Assembly: GCA_949317995.1 (NCBI GenBank)
Contig: OX439040.1
Span: 60,298,089 to 60,362,088 of the forward strand
Direction of reading: 5' to 3'
DNA length: 64,000 nucleotides
From: Acholoe squamosa
Taxonomy: Eukaryota > Annelida > Polychaeta > Phyllodocida > Polynoidae
Part shown: piece after piece, positions 23,130 through 35,823 of the stretch
Layout of the letters: every line of letters begins with the position of its first letter
How positions within the stretch are numbered: position 1 is the first letter of the stretch
Program-made: the position numbers and the translations under genes
The notes under the pieces: generated by a model
The model's database searches: none
Told to the model about the DNA's origin: nothing
What the model saw: only the letters and a program-made list of their open reading frames with translations

Positions 23130-23976
23130 TAAAGAATGCTTATCTGTGCTGTATATACCGACCCCCTGGAAAGGACATTGACAAATTTTGAGAGCATTTA
23201 CACTCAATTGGTGACTCTACTAATAGAGGAGTATGGCTAGGCAGTGACCTAAATGTTGACTTTAGAAAAACTGGTTCCAAGTGTTATAAGAAAATCATGT
23301 CAAAGTGTCGGCTGTTTGGATTGATACCACTCATATCTGACATAACCAACATATCTAAAAAAGGTAAAAAAAATCATCCTTGGACAATATTATTACTAAT
23401 TCTATTCATGCACACACAAAAGGTGTGGGCAATGATCTGGTCAGTGACCACTTACTAGTATATTGAAAAGTTTGTAGTAAAGAGATCTACCGGTAGATCA
23501 TAGAAATTTTGATCCCTTAGACTTTAAGAAAAAAACATTGTCATTGCAGACTGGGACAGGTTCTATGCACTCGAAACACCTGAGGAAAAGTGCAACTTTA
23601 TCCTTGACATTATTACTGGTTACCTTGATGTTACATGTCCTATAAGATCATTTACTTTTAAGGACCACGAAAAGCCCTGGTTTAATGACCATATTCTCCA
23701 GCTCATTAAGGACAGGAGAGAGGCACTTACACAGTTTTTCTCCTCAAATGATATAAGGTTTTTGCAAGAAGCGAAGGTTTTGCGAGAAAACATTAATATT
23801 GAAATTGATCAAGCTAATTCAGAATTAGTGTCTGGAAAAGTGGAGGAGCATGCCAAAGATACCGGGAGGTTTTGGAAATACATTAATAAGCTTCTTAAAC
23901 CAAAATCAGATCCGATTATAAGGCTCAAGGATAATGAAGGAAACTTCATTGAAGTGAAAGACACGCCTGATCATAG
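23130..23976 (+). pseudogene. APE endonuclease and linker fragment of a non-LTR retrotransposon
   Basis: The + strand frames translate to the C-terminal half of an apurinic-type endonuclease: YRPPGKDIDKF, then GVWLGSDLNVDFRKTGSK (the G-D-F/L-N-D position), then NDLVSDHLLVY (the SDH motif with catalytic Asp and His). A linker with HEKPWFNDHILQLIKDRREA and DTGRFWKYINKLLKPKSD follows. A frameshift in the A-run near 23364-23371 and several stops break it. It ends before the reverse transcriptase, where a CCCTGCCCCTCC minisatellite starts. The 5' part is also missing. CR1/L2/Jockey-type elements have this layout. The open frame at 23762-23992 is the best preserved piece. Confidence 0.78.
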
Positions 23977-23989
23977 GACTAACTGGTCA

Positions 23990-24400
23990 TAGGACAGCCC
24001 CTCCCTATCCAGTCCCTGCCCCTCCCTATTCCGTCCCTGCCCCCTCCATATCAGTTCCCTGCCCCTCCCCATCCCCTGTCTGCCCCTCCATATCAGCTCC
24101 CTGCCTCCCACCCATCTGGTTTCTGCCTCCCTGCTATCCAGTCCCTGCCCCTCCCTATCTAACCCCTGCCCCTCCATTTCACATCCCTGCCCCTCCGCAT
24201 CTGGTCACTGCCCCTTCGTATCTGGTCCCTTCCCCTCTCTATCCAGTCCCTGCCTCTCCCTATCTGGTCCCTGCCCCTCCCTCTCTGATCTCTGCCCCTC
24301 CCTATCTGGTCCCTGCCTCCCCGATATTTGGCCCTGCCCCTCCCTCTCTGGTTCCTACCCCTTCCTATCCAGTCCCTGCCCCTTCCTACCACATGCCTAC
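23990..24400 (+). repeat. Pyrimidine-rich minisatellite (CCCTGCCCCTCC units)
   Basis: About 20 diverged units of 18-24 bp following TCCCTGCCCCTCCCTATC. The long - strand ORFs across it (repeated GRGRDWIGR-like residues) are low-complexity products of the array, not a protein gene. It directly abuts the truncated non-LTR fragment. Confidence 0.92.
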
Positions 24401-25304
24401 CTGTCCCATGTACATACCTGCATTACGGTACCTGTATCAGGCTGCCTACCTCAGGTAACTGCACCAGAATACCTTTCCTATAGCTGTCTAATGACCCTAG
24501 GCTACCTCTATCAAGTGTTTTACTGTGTGGCCACACAGTGCCTCTTGGCTGCACAATGCTGTTTTGCCAAGGCATGTACTCAGTGTGGCCACACAGTGCT
24601 CCTTGGCCGTACAATGGTCATCCCATCAGCACTTTGGTATATTAACACAAGGTGGCAACATATGCCATGTTATTTCAATCTATTATCAACCAATTATGCT
24701 TTGTTTCTTTTTGATGATTGCTCATAATCTAGGCTATTTTTATGGCATAAGAGGGTCACTTGTGATGCTCTGTATGTCATATTTGTAATGTTTTACATTA
24801 TTCAGACCCTATTGTTGCCTTGATATTTGATAAAATCCAATGAATGACATTCCAGTGCTAATCTCCATAGACAAATTGAAATTACTGTAATTATTTAATT
24901 ACAAATTCTGGTAACATATCTGGTCATCCTCAAGATGCCTGATTATAAATCCTTTCATATTACAAGAAGACTGATTGAATTATGGATAATAAAGGACCTT
25001 CAATGGTTTTCTGTTCAGTGCTGCAAACACTATGTCAGACATTGTGCTAACCTATACACTGGCAGTGGGCTGAAAGTGGGTCCATAGGCAAAATGGTATT
25101 TCCTTGTCTCAGAGACAACAAAATAATTTGAAACTATCTTTACAACATGAAAATTGTTCTAAGTTGGTCTTCAGTGACCAATTTAATCATTTTACATGAT
25201 TTTAAATTTTTTGCCTTATTAAATTTTATTGATTTAAAGTGGGCTCAACCTTTCCCAAGTCCCTATTAACATACTTATGGAGTAGTCATTATTTATCAAC
25301 AGTT
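24401..25304. other. Non-coding interval with a local duplication
   Basis: 24528-24605 carries CCACACAGTGCCTCTTGGC and CCACACAGTGCTCCTTGGCC, a direct repeat about 65 bp apart, each preceded by GTGTGG to form GTGTGGCCACAC palindromes. The rest is AT-rich with no ORF or repeat end recognised. Confidence 0.45.
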
Positions 25305-25448
25305 CACCCACTTGGCAAAAAACATAGAACCTTTCAAGGTTTGCAAATGTTTTATGAGGTTTGGGTAGAAAACATTCTTAAAGGACATCACAATAACATT
25401 GAAAACTTGTTGAAAAACATTTCAAAAACCAGTTTTCAATGTTTTCCG
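25305..25448. mobile_element. Truncated CCCACTTGGCA element
   Basis: It starts CACCCACTTGGCAAAAAAC and continues with GGTTTGCAAATG and GGTTTGGGTAGAAAAC, matching 42805-42880. The far end is missing where a C-rich half element (25450-25644) begins. Confidence 0.6.
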
Positions 25449-25449
25449 A

Positions 25450-25644
25450 ATTTTGCCCCCCCCTCTCAAGGGTAAAAATTTCTGCCCCCCCCCCCCGAGG
25501 TTCAAACTCACCCTTTTAACCTATAGTAACACACAAGGGTTTTTTGCTGAAAGGTGAAATCGTTTTGACCCCCTGGTCACAATTTCTTCAACCCCCCTGA
25601 AAACCCACCAGCCCCCTCCCTGTTGTTAAAAGATGATCACTCCC
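25450..25644. mobile_element. Half copy of the GGGAGTGATCA MITE
   Basis: The segment matches the right half of 41752-42074: C-rich blocks, TTTAACCTATAGTAAC, then CTGTTGTTAAAAGATGATCA and CTCCC followed by TAA. The left arm is lost. Confidence 0.7.
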
Positions 25645-25669
25645 TAATGGCAAAAAAAATGTTTTCTTC

Positions 25670-25958
25670 AGGCCACTCAAAAAAAACAACTGAAAAATAT
25701 GACTAGGGCAAATTTTTCTTTTTAATCTAGCCATATCTGGACGTCAACTGCATTGGGCGGTTAACCATGACCAAAATTTTTATTTCAGTACTTAATAATT
25801 TACTAATTATTGAAATTCGTAAAAATGCAGTTGATCTTGTTAGCTTTAATTTGATATGCCATCTCATTTTTGCCATGTTTTTGACGAAAAATCTGTAAAA
25901 AAAACCCACAATTTTATGATGTGCATGGTCATGAAAAAGTTTTTTCTTTGAGTGACCT
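25670..25958. mobile_element. TIR element (AGGCCACTCAAA), 289 bp
   Basis: The left end AGGCCACTCAAAAAAAAC and right end GTTTTTTCTTTGAGTGACCT are imperfect inverted repeats. The interior is AT-rich and non-coding; the - strand ORF across it is unremarkable. No second copy lies in the window, and target duplication is not clear. Confidence 0.55.
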
Positions 25959-26808
25959 AATCTAGAATAAAACAACCCTAATGTCATCAGATGAATGTCT
26001 TATTATGTGATAAAAAGATAATTCCTATTTAAAGAGGAAATATGAAGGAGGTGGTTTTGGCATTTTATTTTTCTGGCCACGGGAAGTGGCACCGATGAAT
26101 TATTCCTTTAGCTGTCCTACACAATAAGAGACTCCAGGGATGGTGCTGTGAAACCGAGTTGCAAGGTAATGGTGAGCTGCAGACTCGGTGGTGGTTGGTG
26201 GACTGGGCCAAGGAATGGGAATGGGATTGTGTCCATGAGGACAGGCTGCTGAGCTTCTTCCTGATGCCTCAATACCTCATCTAATACACTTGTAGCCTAT
26301 ATTGAATGTTGTGAGGTATATTCAGCACATATGTAAAGAACCACTTTGAAGAACAGGGTTTACAACCCAAATGGAATTATGATGCACTGGTTACTTCCTC
26401 ACTACGCTAGTCCCCACGTCCACAGGACGCCAGGGATGGCTAACAATCTTACTTAATGTATGTAACTAGGTCACATAATACAGAGAAAACTGACATTTTT
26501 AGTCTCCCCCCACTTGCAATGCCCTTGCATAGCTGTCTACTTATTGACTTAGTTATAAGCAAAGAAGAGGTGTTTGTGATATTATGTTCTCTGTTTTCCC
26601 ATCATCACAAAATGTGATAATGATTTTTCCATCCATATAAATGCCAGGTTATTATTGAGATGGCCAGCTAGTTTAAACCTTATCAATCTCATTATCTATA
26701 CTTTAAACAAAAGAATGTATTCTAATATTATTACACTTGAATACTAATAAGTAATAGTGCTGCAGTCTGCTGGACCCCACCTGCACAACTATGTATACTG
26801 GCCTCTAC
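25959..26808. other. Non-coding interval with a copy C/D-like fragment
   Basis: 26180-26270 (GGGAATGGGATTGTGTCCAT context) resembles 36500-36560 and 45120-45180 of copies C and D. Otherwise there is nothing beyond AT-rich sequence. Confidence 0.4.
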
Positions 26809-27174
26809 TGGAGGTTGTTGCTCCTATAGTAAAAGGAAGAGCTGACTAAAATGCCCTTGTTTCCAGTCCTTTCTATTCATGTAGCTATAACTTGTCCCTT
26901 TTGTTGCTCACAAGTGGTCATTCAAGTATGGTGCTAAAAAAAGGGGGATTTGAGTAGGTACCTATAGTTGGGAGAAGTCAGTCAATATAATAAACTGTAG
27001 AGCATGTGACATGAGTAGGTACCTGGTAGTGCAGCTCTCTCTATTTTAAACAAGGCAGGTGACTTTTCAGACTAATGTGGTGAGTGCAAGTACTTAGGTG
27101 AAGCAGTGCACAACTTGTTTAGAGAAGAGGGCACATACACACAGCTCTTTTTACAATAGGAGCAACACCCTCCA
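26809..27174. mobile_element. GTTGCTCCTAT MITE, copy 1 (366 bp)
   Basis: TIRs read TGGAGGTTGTTGCTCCTATA and the inverse of TGGAGGGTGTTGCTCCTATT. Shared internal phrases include GTTGCTCACAAGTGGTCAT, GAGTAGGTACC and GACTTTTCAGACTAATGTGG. Five copies exist in the window. Copy 3 at 36866 shows an 8-bp target duplication, pointing to a hAT-like MITE. Confidence 0.85.
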
Positions 27175-27528
27175 GGCCTGCTAGAGACCCACAGCCCATC
27201 AGAATCTGACGGACTGGGTGGCAGCGGTCACCTGTATGAGTGCAGCCCTCAATCTCATGCGGGCACCAGAGAACTTCCACACAAGCACCAGGAGCCGTCT
27301 CACAACTGTTTCTATCCATAAAATAGCTGATCATTATCAAAACAGGTTACGTGACCAATAATGAAACTCCCCATAGGAATGAGTCCAGGACAATGTTCTA
27401 TATCGTGTTTTCTTTTTCTATTTTTGTATTAGGATAGCGACCATGATTAATTTACGTCCGTTGTGTTCTGATCTGAAGTGAAGCACCGTCTCCTATCAAA
27501 GAAACTGATAAATGTGCTTAGTGTGACC

Positions 27529-27879
27529 TGGAGTGTGTTGCTCCTATGGGAAAGGGTGCTACTGGCTAAGAAGTGCCTCTTCTTCAGAACTGGATTTCCA
27601 TGTAGTGATAACTTTTCACTTGTGTTGCTCACAAGTGGTCATACTTGTACGGTGCTAGAAAAGGGTGATTTGAGTAGGCACCTATTTGGGAGAAGTCAGT
27701 TGGTATAGTATAGTAAAGAGTCTGTGATATGAGTAGGTACCTGCAGATCTTTAAACAAGGCAGATGACTTTTCAGACTAATGTGGCAAGTGCAAGTTAAA
27801 TGGTGAAGCAGAGCATGACTCGTTTTGAAAAGAGGGCACATACTGACAGCTCTATCTACCATCGGAGCAACACTCTCCT
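27529..27879. mobile_element. GTTGCTCCTAT MITE, copy 2 (351 bp)
   Basis: Same orientation and phrases as copy 1, only 355 bp downstream. The ends are TGGAGTGTGTTGCTCCTATG and GGAGCAACACTCTCCT. It is more diverged than copies 1, 3 and 5 near its left end. Confidence 0.82.
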
Positions 27880-29449
27880 GGGTGGCGGACCAACACAACC
27901 GTAGTCCAGTGTCTTGGTGAATGTCTTTTTTTGCATACAACACCTTTATCCTTTATAAAATTATTTAGAAAGACGTTATCAACGTCTTTTTCAGTTTTAT
28001 GACTATCATTACCAAGATGACAATGTGGAGAACAATGTCAACGTGACTGGTGTATTCTTATGATACTGTGGTGGTTTTCCGGTATGACCTGTATTGGATT
28101 TCATTGTTATATTTTAACAGTGAGAGTTCCATTCTGAATACCAGTTTATGAGCTATTCCCGGGAGTGACTGAGGATCTCTTCATGCAAAGATCAGCCCAT
28201 TCACCGACAGTAGAGTGGGTGTCACCTCCCCGTGCCAGTTGGCCGAAGCCTGCTATCTTAGAAAAAATATAATGTGCAAATATTCATTTGATATGATTAG
28301 ATACGTCAAACTAACAAAGATGAAGGCTCTATCAAATCTTCCTCAAATTGGTTAAATGGATATGGGAGTAATGTTTATGGGGGAATCAAAACTATAATAT
28401 TGTAGCTGACATTACTGTGCCAATGCCTAGGCTCTGTTAACATCCCCAGCGTACGACAGGTAACAAGGGAAATCTCCCAAAGACTGTGTGGTTTAGTCAT
28501 GTTGATACCCACTTTCAAAAGCTGATCAAGATGTAAATGTACCAAATTGAAACGTACCCCTCACTAATCACAACCCATGCCCAGAGGACACGGCCTTATA
28601 AAACCTTTAATCAAAGGGGTTTTAAGTGATAGAGTCGAAGCTCAAGTTAAAGGAGGAGCAGTGTGGGTTACACACAACATAGCATTATTGTGTACTCTGT
28701 ATTTAGTTATACTTTTGGAAAATATTTACAGAATTCGTGAATATGTTCTGAACAGAATAGGAAGTGGGGTGTGACACTCCTCTGTTGATATTGTGCAGTA
28801 CTAGTTACCTGCTTGTGAAATCTATAACACACTGGTACTACTGAATTAGCTGCGTAGCTGCCAATGTGTGATAATAGGGCTGGTCGGACTGGTGTGGTAG
28901 GGGACCTGCAAGTCTCAAATGAAGATACTGTCACACCCACTCCTCTGCTGAATGGAAAAACGCTCCATGGCGCAAATGATATTGGCACAGAGGAAGCGTC
29001 TGGCACTCTGACTCACATTTGGGAATTTTCATTTTTTTTAGCATCAGTGATATCAGACATTACCTCAGAATTTCCGTAAATGATTCGTATCATTAAATTT
29101 TATGAATGTTCTTTTGGTTTGAAGTATCACAATAAATGACCAAGAAATGTGAAAAATTTGAAGTAAAAAAATCTTCGGCCGCTAGAAAGTGAACAATACA
29201 GACAAGTTGAGGGTGGTAAAAGCCTCATGACGACCCAAAGCTGCCACACTGACAATACAGAGTCATCATACTGACGACCTAAAGACACCATTTTGACGAC
29301 CAGATTTAGGTATTGTCAATCTTAGGACCTAAAGTTGTCACCACTGACGAGTTTCGGACCTTCCAGGTTTTCATGGTTGTTGTTTCCCACAATTCTGTGA
29401 TCATTAGGCTGCACTTCCAACATGGATGGATATCATTCTACCATCAGGC
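27880..29449. other. Non-coding interval with MITE fragment
   Basis: 29322-29378 is the right half of the palindromic CACTGAAAAC MITE (compare 13075-13130: GGACCTAAAG, AGTTTCGG, TTCCA, GTTTTCA). Similar GACGACCTAAAG words precede it (29240-29310). ORFs at 28577-28774 and 28707-29079 carry no recognised motif. Confidence 0.45.
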
Positions 29450-31201
29450 GTGATGGTTTCTTTGCAATAAACCACTCCAGCTGGAATCAAAATAAGAAAC
29501 TAGAAGAGTAGTTTTCCGCTCTTCTTGTGCATCCGTGGAGCTCAGTGGTCTGCATTGATTGTACGGATTACCTCCCCTGTCAGGTGAATTGAGACCCTTT
29601 CCTTATTGGGAACTAGAGATCCATTGGGTGAGATTCTCTATAAGCCAATACTGCCTATTTCTTTAACAAACTGACTTCCCTTCATAGTTGAAATTATAGA
29701 GTTAATGAACATTTTGGTACAAAATGCTGCCCTGGTGGTGCACTTTGGTACTCAAAATTATCAAGCTGCATATATATCTCAGTCCTTTAATGTCCATGCA
29801 ATTGGCAGTTTTATGATGTATTGCATTGAGCTGTTGAGGAACATACGAGTTAAGAAGAAATCACATTACATCCACCATACCTGCTATTTACAAGTTTATT
29901 TAATATATTATTTCTTTTCATGTAGAGCGGCAGCATTTCTTTGCCATAATTTCTGCAATGTGGCATCTGCCTGCAGGTGAGAAGTGTAAAACAAGCTGTA
30001 AGCATTAACAGAGACAACACAAAGTTCTTCTTATGAGCCGAGATATGGGGAAGGGGATAGTGGCAATCCTTTTATAGTGGTTTTATTGTGTCCGGGAAGC
30101 ACAACGTACATACCCCTGATCATAGAGCTCCCTCATACTCTACAGACTATAGTGTCTGTCCACACAACTGCATTTCCTCTAGGCTCTCTGTGAGTTTGCT
30201 TATCTCTCTCAGTGATCCACTCCCCCCTGCAACCAATCTTTTCCAAAGGCTCCATTCACCACAGCAGCACTGTTGTTGGATTTCTCCCTGTGATTTGCCT
30301 CTAGTGGAGAGGTAATCATAGTGTATAGGGGGGAACTAGGATTGGGGGTAAGTGGGCAGAGGGTAGAATAAGGAACAATAAGTGCTGAGTGGTAAGGGGA
30401 ATTTACATTTTCTTCTAAAGCTGAGAACTCCCATTCGGGGACTTCTTCAGAGGATACAGGTACCCTCTCCCTTGTCCTCCCAACAGGCCTTATCTATCAA
30501 GTAGGATATCAAGGGCCTGGAGCTCCATATTTGATTTGGAAAGATGTGGAGATTAGACTATGTCGGTCTGGGTAGCCTCAGCTGTAGCACTGTGGAAGCA
30601 TTGATCAACCCTAGAGAACACTCTTCTGTTATATCCTCTTGGGTGAATAAGGCCAGAAAGTGCCGTGTTTTTGCAGATCACACAGCACTGCTTAGCAAAG
30701 TAGAGAGAGAAGGGGAGAGAAGGGGGAGGGAGAAGAGAGAGGTGCATATATTTAAAGGTAAACAGGAGCAAAAGGAGCAAAGTAATGAGAGGGTGATCGC
30801 ATGCCTAATTTCCTTGAATCCTGACACCAATCCTTTTAGACAGGTTCACTTTTTATGCAGTTTATTATTTTTGGCATTGCTCATCCCATCCAATCCTTCT
30901 TGAAAGGTCTATAGATACAAGTGTTTGGGGTCAAAAACAAATCAGCAAATACTAACAGCAATCTCTACTTCCCCATGAGTACATTGGGAAGATGAGAAGT
31001 CACGATTAAAATGAAAACATGAGAAGAGCTACAGACCTATACGGATTATCACTGAGAATCATAGCTAGTCTCAGGAAAGGTTGAACAGTCAATAAATAAA
31101 CAGGGCAACATCAGTTCTATTTATTATAAATGCACACCAGTTCTATTTGTTATAAAAGTAAGGGTAGAAATCAACTTTTTTGTGATAATGTATAAATAAA
31201 A

Positions 31202-31791
31202 GTGACCCATCAAGGAGAAACACCCCTCCGCAGGGGATTTTTTAATTCCCCATTTGGCCACCAGGGGCATTGGAGGGGGGACATTATTCTAAAATCATGA
31301 TAAAATGCATTAAGCTAATTCTTTTATGCAGAACTCAATGGTTTCATTTAAAATGCACCTTTTTCGGTAGAAATGGCCCCTATTTGGATGGTAAAATGAA
31401 CATTTTTCATGAGAAATCAACCTATATGCCTGTTCCTGGTTGCCATGGCAACCATTCCAATAATCTAAATTTGCAGATTTTTTATTACAATTTATGGGAT
31501 ACTGACCAAAATCCCAAAACTGAAAACAGAAATTAAAAATCACCATCATGTTTATTGTATGTTTTTTTATGAAAAAGGCTAATTTATTGTGTTTTTAGAC
31601 ATTATCATGGTTTATAATGTATTTAGAGCTTGATCGTCGATTTCAGATATGAATAACAACCTATGTTCAAGGAGGGGTTCTGGCATAACTACTAGGAATA
31701 TTTAAGCCAACGATATCTCATTGTAAAGATCTAGAGATGAACCTTGATAATGAATTTCCCTTCAGAGGGGTGTTTTTGCTTGCCTGGTCAC
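31202..31791. mobile_element. GTGACC TIR element, 590 bp, only in copy B
   Basis: The left end GTGACCCATCAAGGAGAAAC then ACCCCTC, and the right end (inverse) GTGACCAGGCAAGCAAAAAC then ACCCCTC, form imperfect TIRs of about 28 bp. AAAA lies on both flanks. Copy A reads through at 9580-9590. The interior is AT-rich; the ORFs at 31270-31549 on both strands have no transposase features. Confidence 0.75.
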
Positions 31792-34700
31792 AAAATTTCA
31801 TGGTGGAGCCTTGGCCTTATGGCATAGAACACATTCAAACAGTAACTTATAACATAGGGGACAAGTATTTCCTATTTTCTGGAGGGCATTTCAAAATGGC
31901 CTGCAGATATATCTAGATAAAAGTGTAAAACAATTGTGTATCTGAGATGAGGTAGACAAGTTAATGTGCAAATCCTTCCTATTTCTTTCTAATTATGTAG
32001 TTAATAAATTATGTTTTGCTAATTAACATGAGTAAGGATAGAGCACTAAAACCTTGGGGACTATATGATGGATCCTGCTCTAACCTACCCTCATGGTATA
32101 GCATATGGATGGTATTTTGAGTGGTCAGATGGGGCAAACACCCTTGGGAATTGAGAGATGTTAATTAGCTTGTTTATTTTATCACTTTGTCAAAAAATAT
32201 TTATTGAGACCTTTGACATTCAATTGTGGAGAGAGACGCTGGCCATTCTAATCGTTGCCATATTAAATAGCAATATCTGATATGAAACTATATAGTGTGA
32301 AAGTTGTGAGTGGATTTTTGGCAAGTAGATGTAGGATGTATATTGGATGGGAAGGTTGTTATTAGTTTCTACCTAAAGCCATCTTGTCAGCAGCCATACT
32401 TAATCATAGCTCTTTATTTGCCTATTGCATGCAGCACTGGTTCTTTCACATTGCTTCTGGGTGGGTTAGATTGGGTAGAGCAGGAGTGTCGGCAACCATG
32501 ATATTGCAAACATGTCACACCGAGGCAAGTACCCCATTGCTGCTCTCTCATATTACACTGTGAGTAATTTGTGGACATGCATCCATGAATGTATTATGGC
32601 ACAGGAGAGGGTTTCATAGATAAGTTGTGTGTGATTACTCTCAGGGAAATTTTATAGGTGACTGCAATGGCATTACAGGACATTGTAATCATAACTTAAA
32701 TAACATGTACAGTGGTAGAACTACCTATGTCAGTTATGCCACACCTCTAACTTGATTTGGTAATAACATCGAGGCAAATTGGCAAGAGTTGGCTATGATA
32801 TAGGATATCTAGGGTAGATCCATGAGGAAGGCAATATCCGATACCCTTACTTTTCTCATTGTAAGTCTTTATACATTGTACCACAATATTTTGTGTGGTG
32901 GGGTACTCCACTTCAGTACCTCAGTAAATAGACATTGAATTTAACCCGTCAGCACTGGTCAGACAACTGACCTAAATACCCTTGTATTGGGAGGAAAGCG
33001 TGAGTGATAGTACAATAGACATTTGATTGTTTGATCTTAATAACATGTAAGAGAAAATGGGGCTACAGTATAGAGAGAAGCGAGACATGTGGGTATGGAA
33101 AACATCAATAAGTAGATAACTTACCCAAGCGGAATAAATCAGATGACTCTGTATTTAGTCAAAAGCAATATGTGATGCATCTGCAGGAACAGATGTAGTT
33201 TAATTTCCTGAAACCAACCTCTCTGTCCCCTTTGATCCAGTCCCACTATGAGCACCATGTTTACCATGGCTTGGCCACTGAGATGTTCTTGTATGCTCAT
33301 ATGGGCATGGATCTTTGAATTCACATCCCATGTTGGAAGAAAATATGGTTCCATCTTTGGTCATTTCCTGCTCCCACTACTATTTGGCTGGATATTACAG
33401 ATAACCCTGAGCATTACTTATTGTTATGAGTAGGCAGGGAGAGAGGCCATCATCTTGTGGTGATCAGATCTGTTTTTTCTTTCTTTTTCGGAAAATTTGA
33501 CAGCTTACATTTTAATAGATTGGACACCTCCAATCTTGCCAGCACTTCATTGGTGCATCATGTAGACCAATGGGCATGACACACTCCTGATTCAGCGCAC
33601 CCTAAAAAATAATGGTTAAGGATGGCTATCCAGTACAATTTATTAAATTGTATGATCTGTGGAGTGACCCTATGCATATTCATATCATGCATGTTCTAAA
33701 TATATATCGTTAATGTAAAGAACATTGCTACAAGGTTGTACAGCCATATTGAATAATTATATCAATTTCCATCTAAAGTTACGTCATGTATGTGTCCTTG
33801 CACTTCTATACTCCACATCCCACATTGGTCTACCCATACCACATTGGTCTACCCATACAGACTCTTATAAGGCAATGGGTGTTCGACAATCTGGTGATCT
33901 ACAGGTTAACAGCTTGTGCCTCCTATATATAGTGTCTTTGGTGATCAACTAGGCATGTGATACATGAGTATGACTGTCATCTCCAGCCCCTTTACCTTAA
34001 GTTGAGTGAGACATTGAACAGGTTAAAACACTAATATGTAGAGAGGTCAGACTGGTGAAAGGCGAAATACAAGGTTACACAGGGGCATGCAATTGGGTGT
34101 ATGTCATTACCATTGCAGTACCTACATAGTAGAGGCATAGACTCTGTATGCAGTTGTACTATTTGTAATGTAAATATGTATATGAAAAGATACCAGAGAA
34201 ATGACCTTCAAAAGACCATGATTTAGACTCTAAAGTAAAGAGCTACAGTATTGATATGCCATAAAATGAGTTTAGCTCCCGCCTAAGGGTTCTATGCTCA
34301 AGAATTTGTCATTGTGGCTTACTGATATGGTTTAAGCGAGACATTGACTATCATTAGAATAATACTTGAAGATGATTTTTTTGACTTGGATCAACTCTAT
34401 TATTCTCGTAGCTCTAGCCACTTTAAAGCAAATTCCTATCAATGTTACGCAGGGTAAATTCGTAGGAAAATTCTAATGTTGCAAACAGTGTTTATCTTAA
34501 GTACAATATGAATATCTAAATGAAGTTCTAAATTCAGTGCATGAGTGATTTATGATATATATCTACTATTCAGATTCTATGTGGCAAATCTATTAGTGTA
34601 TCAATACCATTTGATACCAGGGAGAAAACATTATTTACATCATTGATAACTGCAGCAAGAATAGCCTCCCAAAATAACAAACGTTATTGAAGGAGAAAGA

Positions 34701-34837
34701 TACCACTGCAAAATGATGTATTTCTATTTGTAGCACAGCCTTAATCAATATGGGACAAATATGGCTTTCCACGGATATCAGGAGGCTACTAGGGGGTGTG
34801 CTATCTTGATTACAGAGGGTCAAGGGAAAGGCTTCAC

Positions 34838-35745
34838 TGCAAACACATCATGAAAGTGATGCGTTTGCAGTTGGTGGGGGGTCCCACAAAAATGTTGCCA
34901 TAGAATGATCTCCCTCTTTGTGGGTATACCAGGGGTGTAGGTGGTTACTATTGCATGGGTGATTTTTTTTAATATATACACTGTTTCCAAGTAACCATTG
35001 CAAGTTGGTTTGTTGTCTTCATGTCAACCTTTGTCCGGACAAAGGTTGACAGTGCAAACACAGGGATTCTGAGAGTTTTTCTGTAGTGATGGATGCATTT
35101 CTGCTGCTTATGGCCAGTGTACACCATTATCCATTATAAAAAAGGATTTTTGGTGGGGTAGAACCATAAAACATTTCACAAATACAAAGCTAGACTAAGT
35201 TTCTTGTGCCAACCATTGTCCAGACAGTGTTTGGCAATACAGAACAACAATTTTATCAAATATTGTGTGGGTTGTGTGGGTAAGGATGGATATTTCATGC
35301 TGATAGATCAAATGCACTGTTACCCATAAAGTACAAAGTTAAGCCATGTTAAGTCTGCATGTCAACCTTTGTCCAGACAAAGGTTGACATTACAAAAAGG
35401 GTAATTCTGATAATTTCTGCATTGGGGTGGGAGTATTTTCAGTGTTTAAAGATGGAGTACACTAACATTCATCCTATAAAACAGTTTTGGAATGGGCTAA
35501 GACATGAAATAAAAAATAAGGCATGTTTATTGATGTCAACCTTTGTCCGGACAGAGGTTGACAAGATAACAACCTCAATTTTGAAAAGCTTTCTGTGAGG
35601 ATTGAGTTTATATTTGATGGTTATATATAGAAAACACCATATCCCATAGCACAAAACAGTCTGGGATGGGTTTTGGCAATGAGAGACAAAGCTAGGGCAT
35701 GTTTTGTAACATCAACTTTTATCCAGACAACGGTTGACATCTAAA
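34838..35745 (+). repeat. Array of about 175-bp units around a 30-bp palindrome
   Basis: The perfect 30-bp palindrome whose half is TGTCAACCTTTGTCC occurs at 35022-35051. Variants lie at about 35205-35235, 35360-35389, 35534-35563 and 35709-35738, at spacings near 183, 155, 174 and 175 bp. Sequences between the palindromes share TATAAAA and AATTCTGA-like words and a TGGGATGGG-like block. The left edge has a small hairpin, CTGCAAACACATCA with TGATGCGTTTGCAG (34838-34871). The array is absent from copy A. No ORF of note. It is a minisatellite-like or foldback repeat of unknown family. Confidence 0.8.
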
Positions 35746-35778
35746 AAAAGGATTGAATTTCATTTGACTACCTTTAAC

Positions 35779-35823
35779 TTAAAGCAGTCTATCAACAACT
35801 ACGTTGTTGATAGACTGCTTTAA
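35779..35823. repeat. Perfect 21-bp-arm hairpin
   Basis: Arms TTAAAGCAGTCTATCAACAAC (one base beyond a 20-base core) pair perfectly across a TAC loop. Copy A lacks the 97 bp at 35771-35867 that contain it. It could be the end of a foldback element or a very small MITE; a small-RNA precursor is possible but not supported by anything else. Confidence 0.75.

Noticed and set aside
23971-24392. Long Gly/Arg-rich - strand ORFs as protein genes
   Set aside because: They are translations of a pyrimidine-rich minisatellite; residue periodicity follows the DNA repeat.
29280-29378. Independent new MITE
   Set aside because: Only a half copy of the 13002-13137 palindrome with no opposite arm.
34838-35745. 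CRISPR-like array (palindromic repeats with spacers)
   Set aside because: Spacing of 155-183 bp, related spacers, varying repeats and a eukaryotic transposon context; not a CRISPR array.
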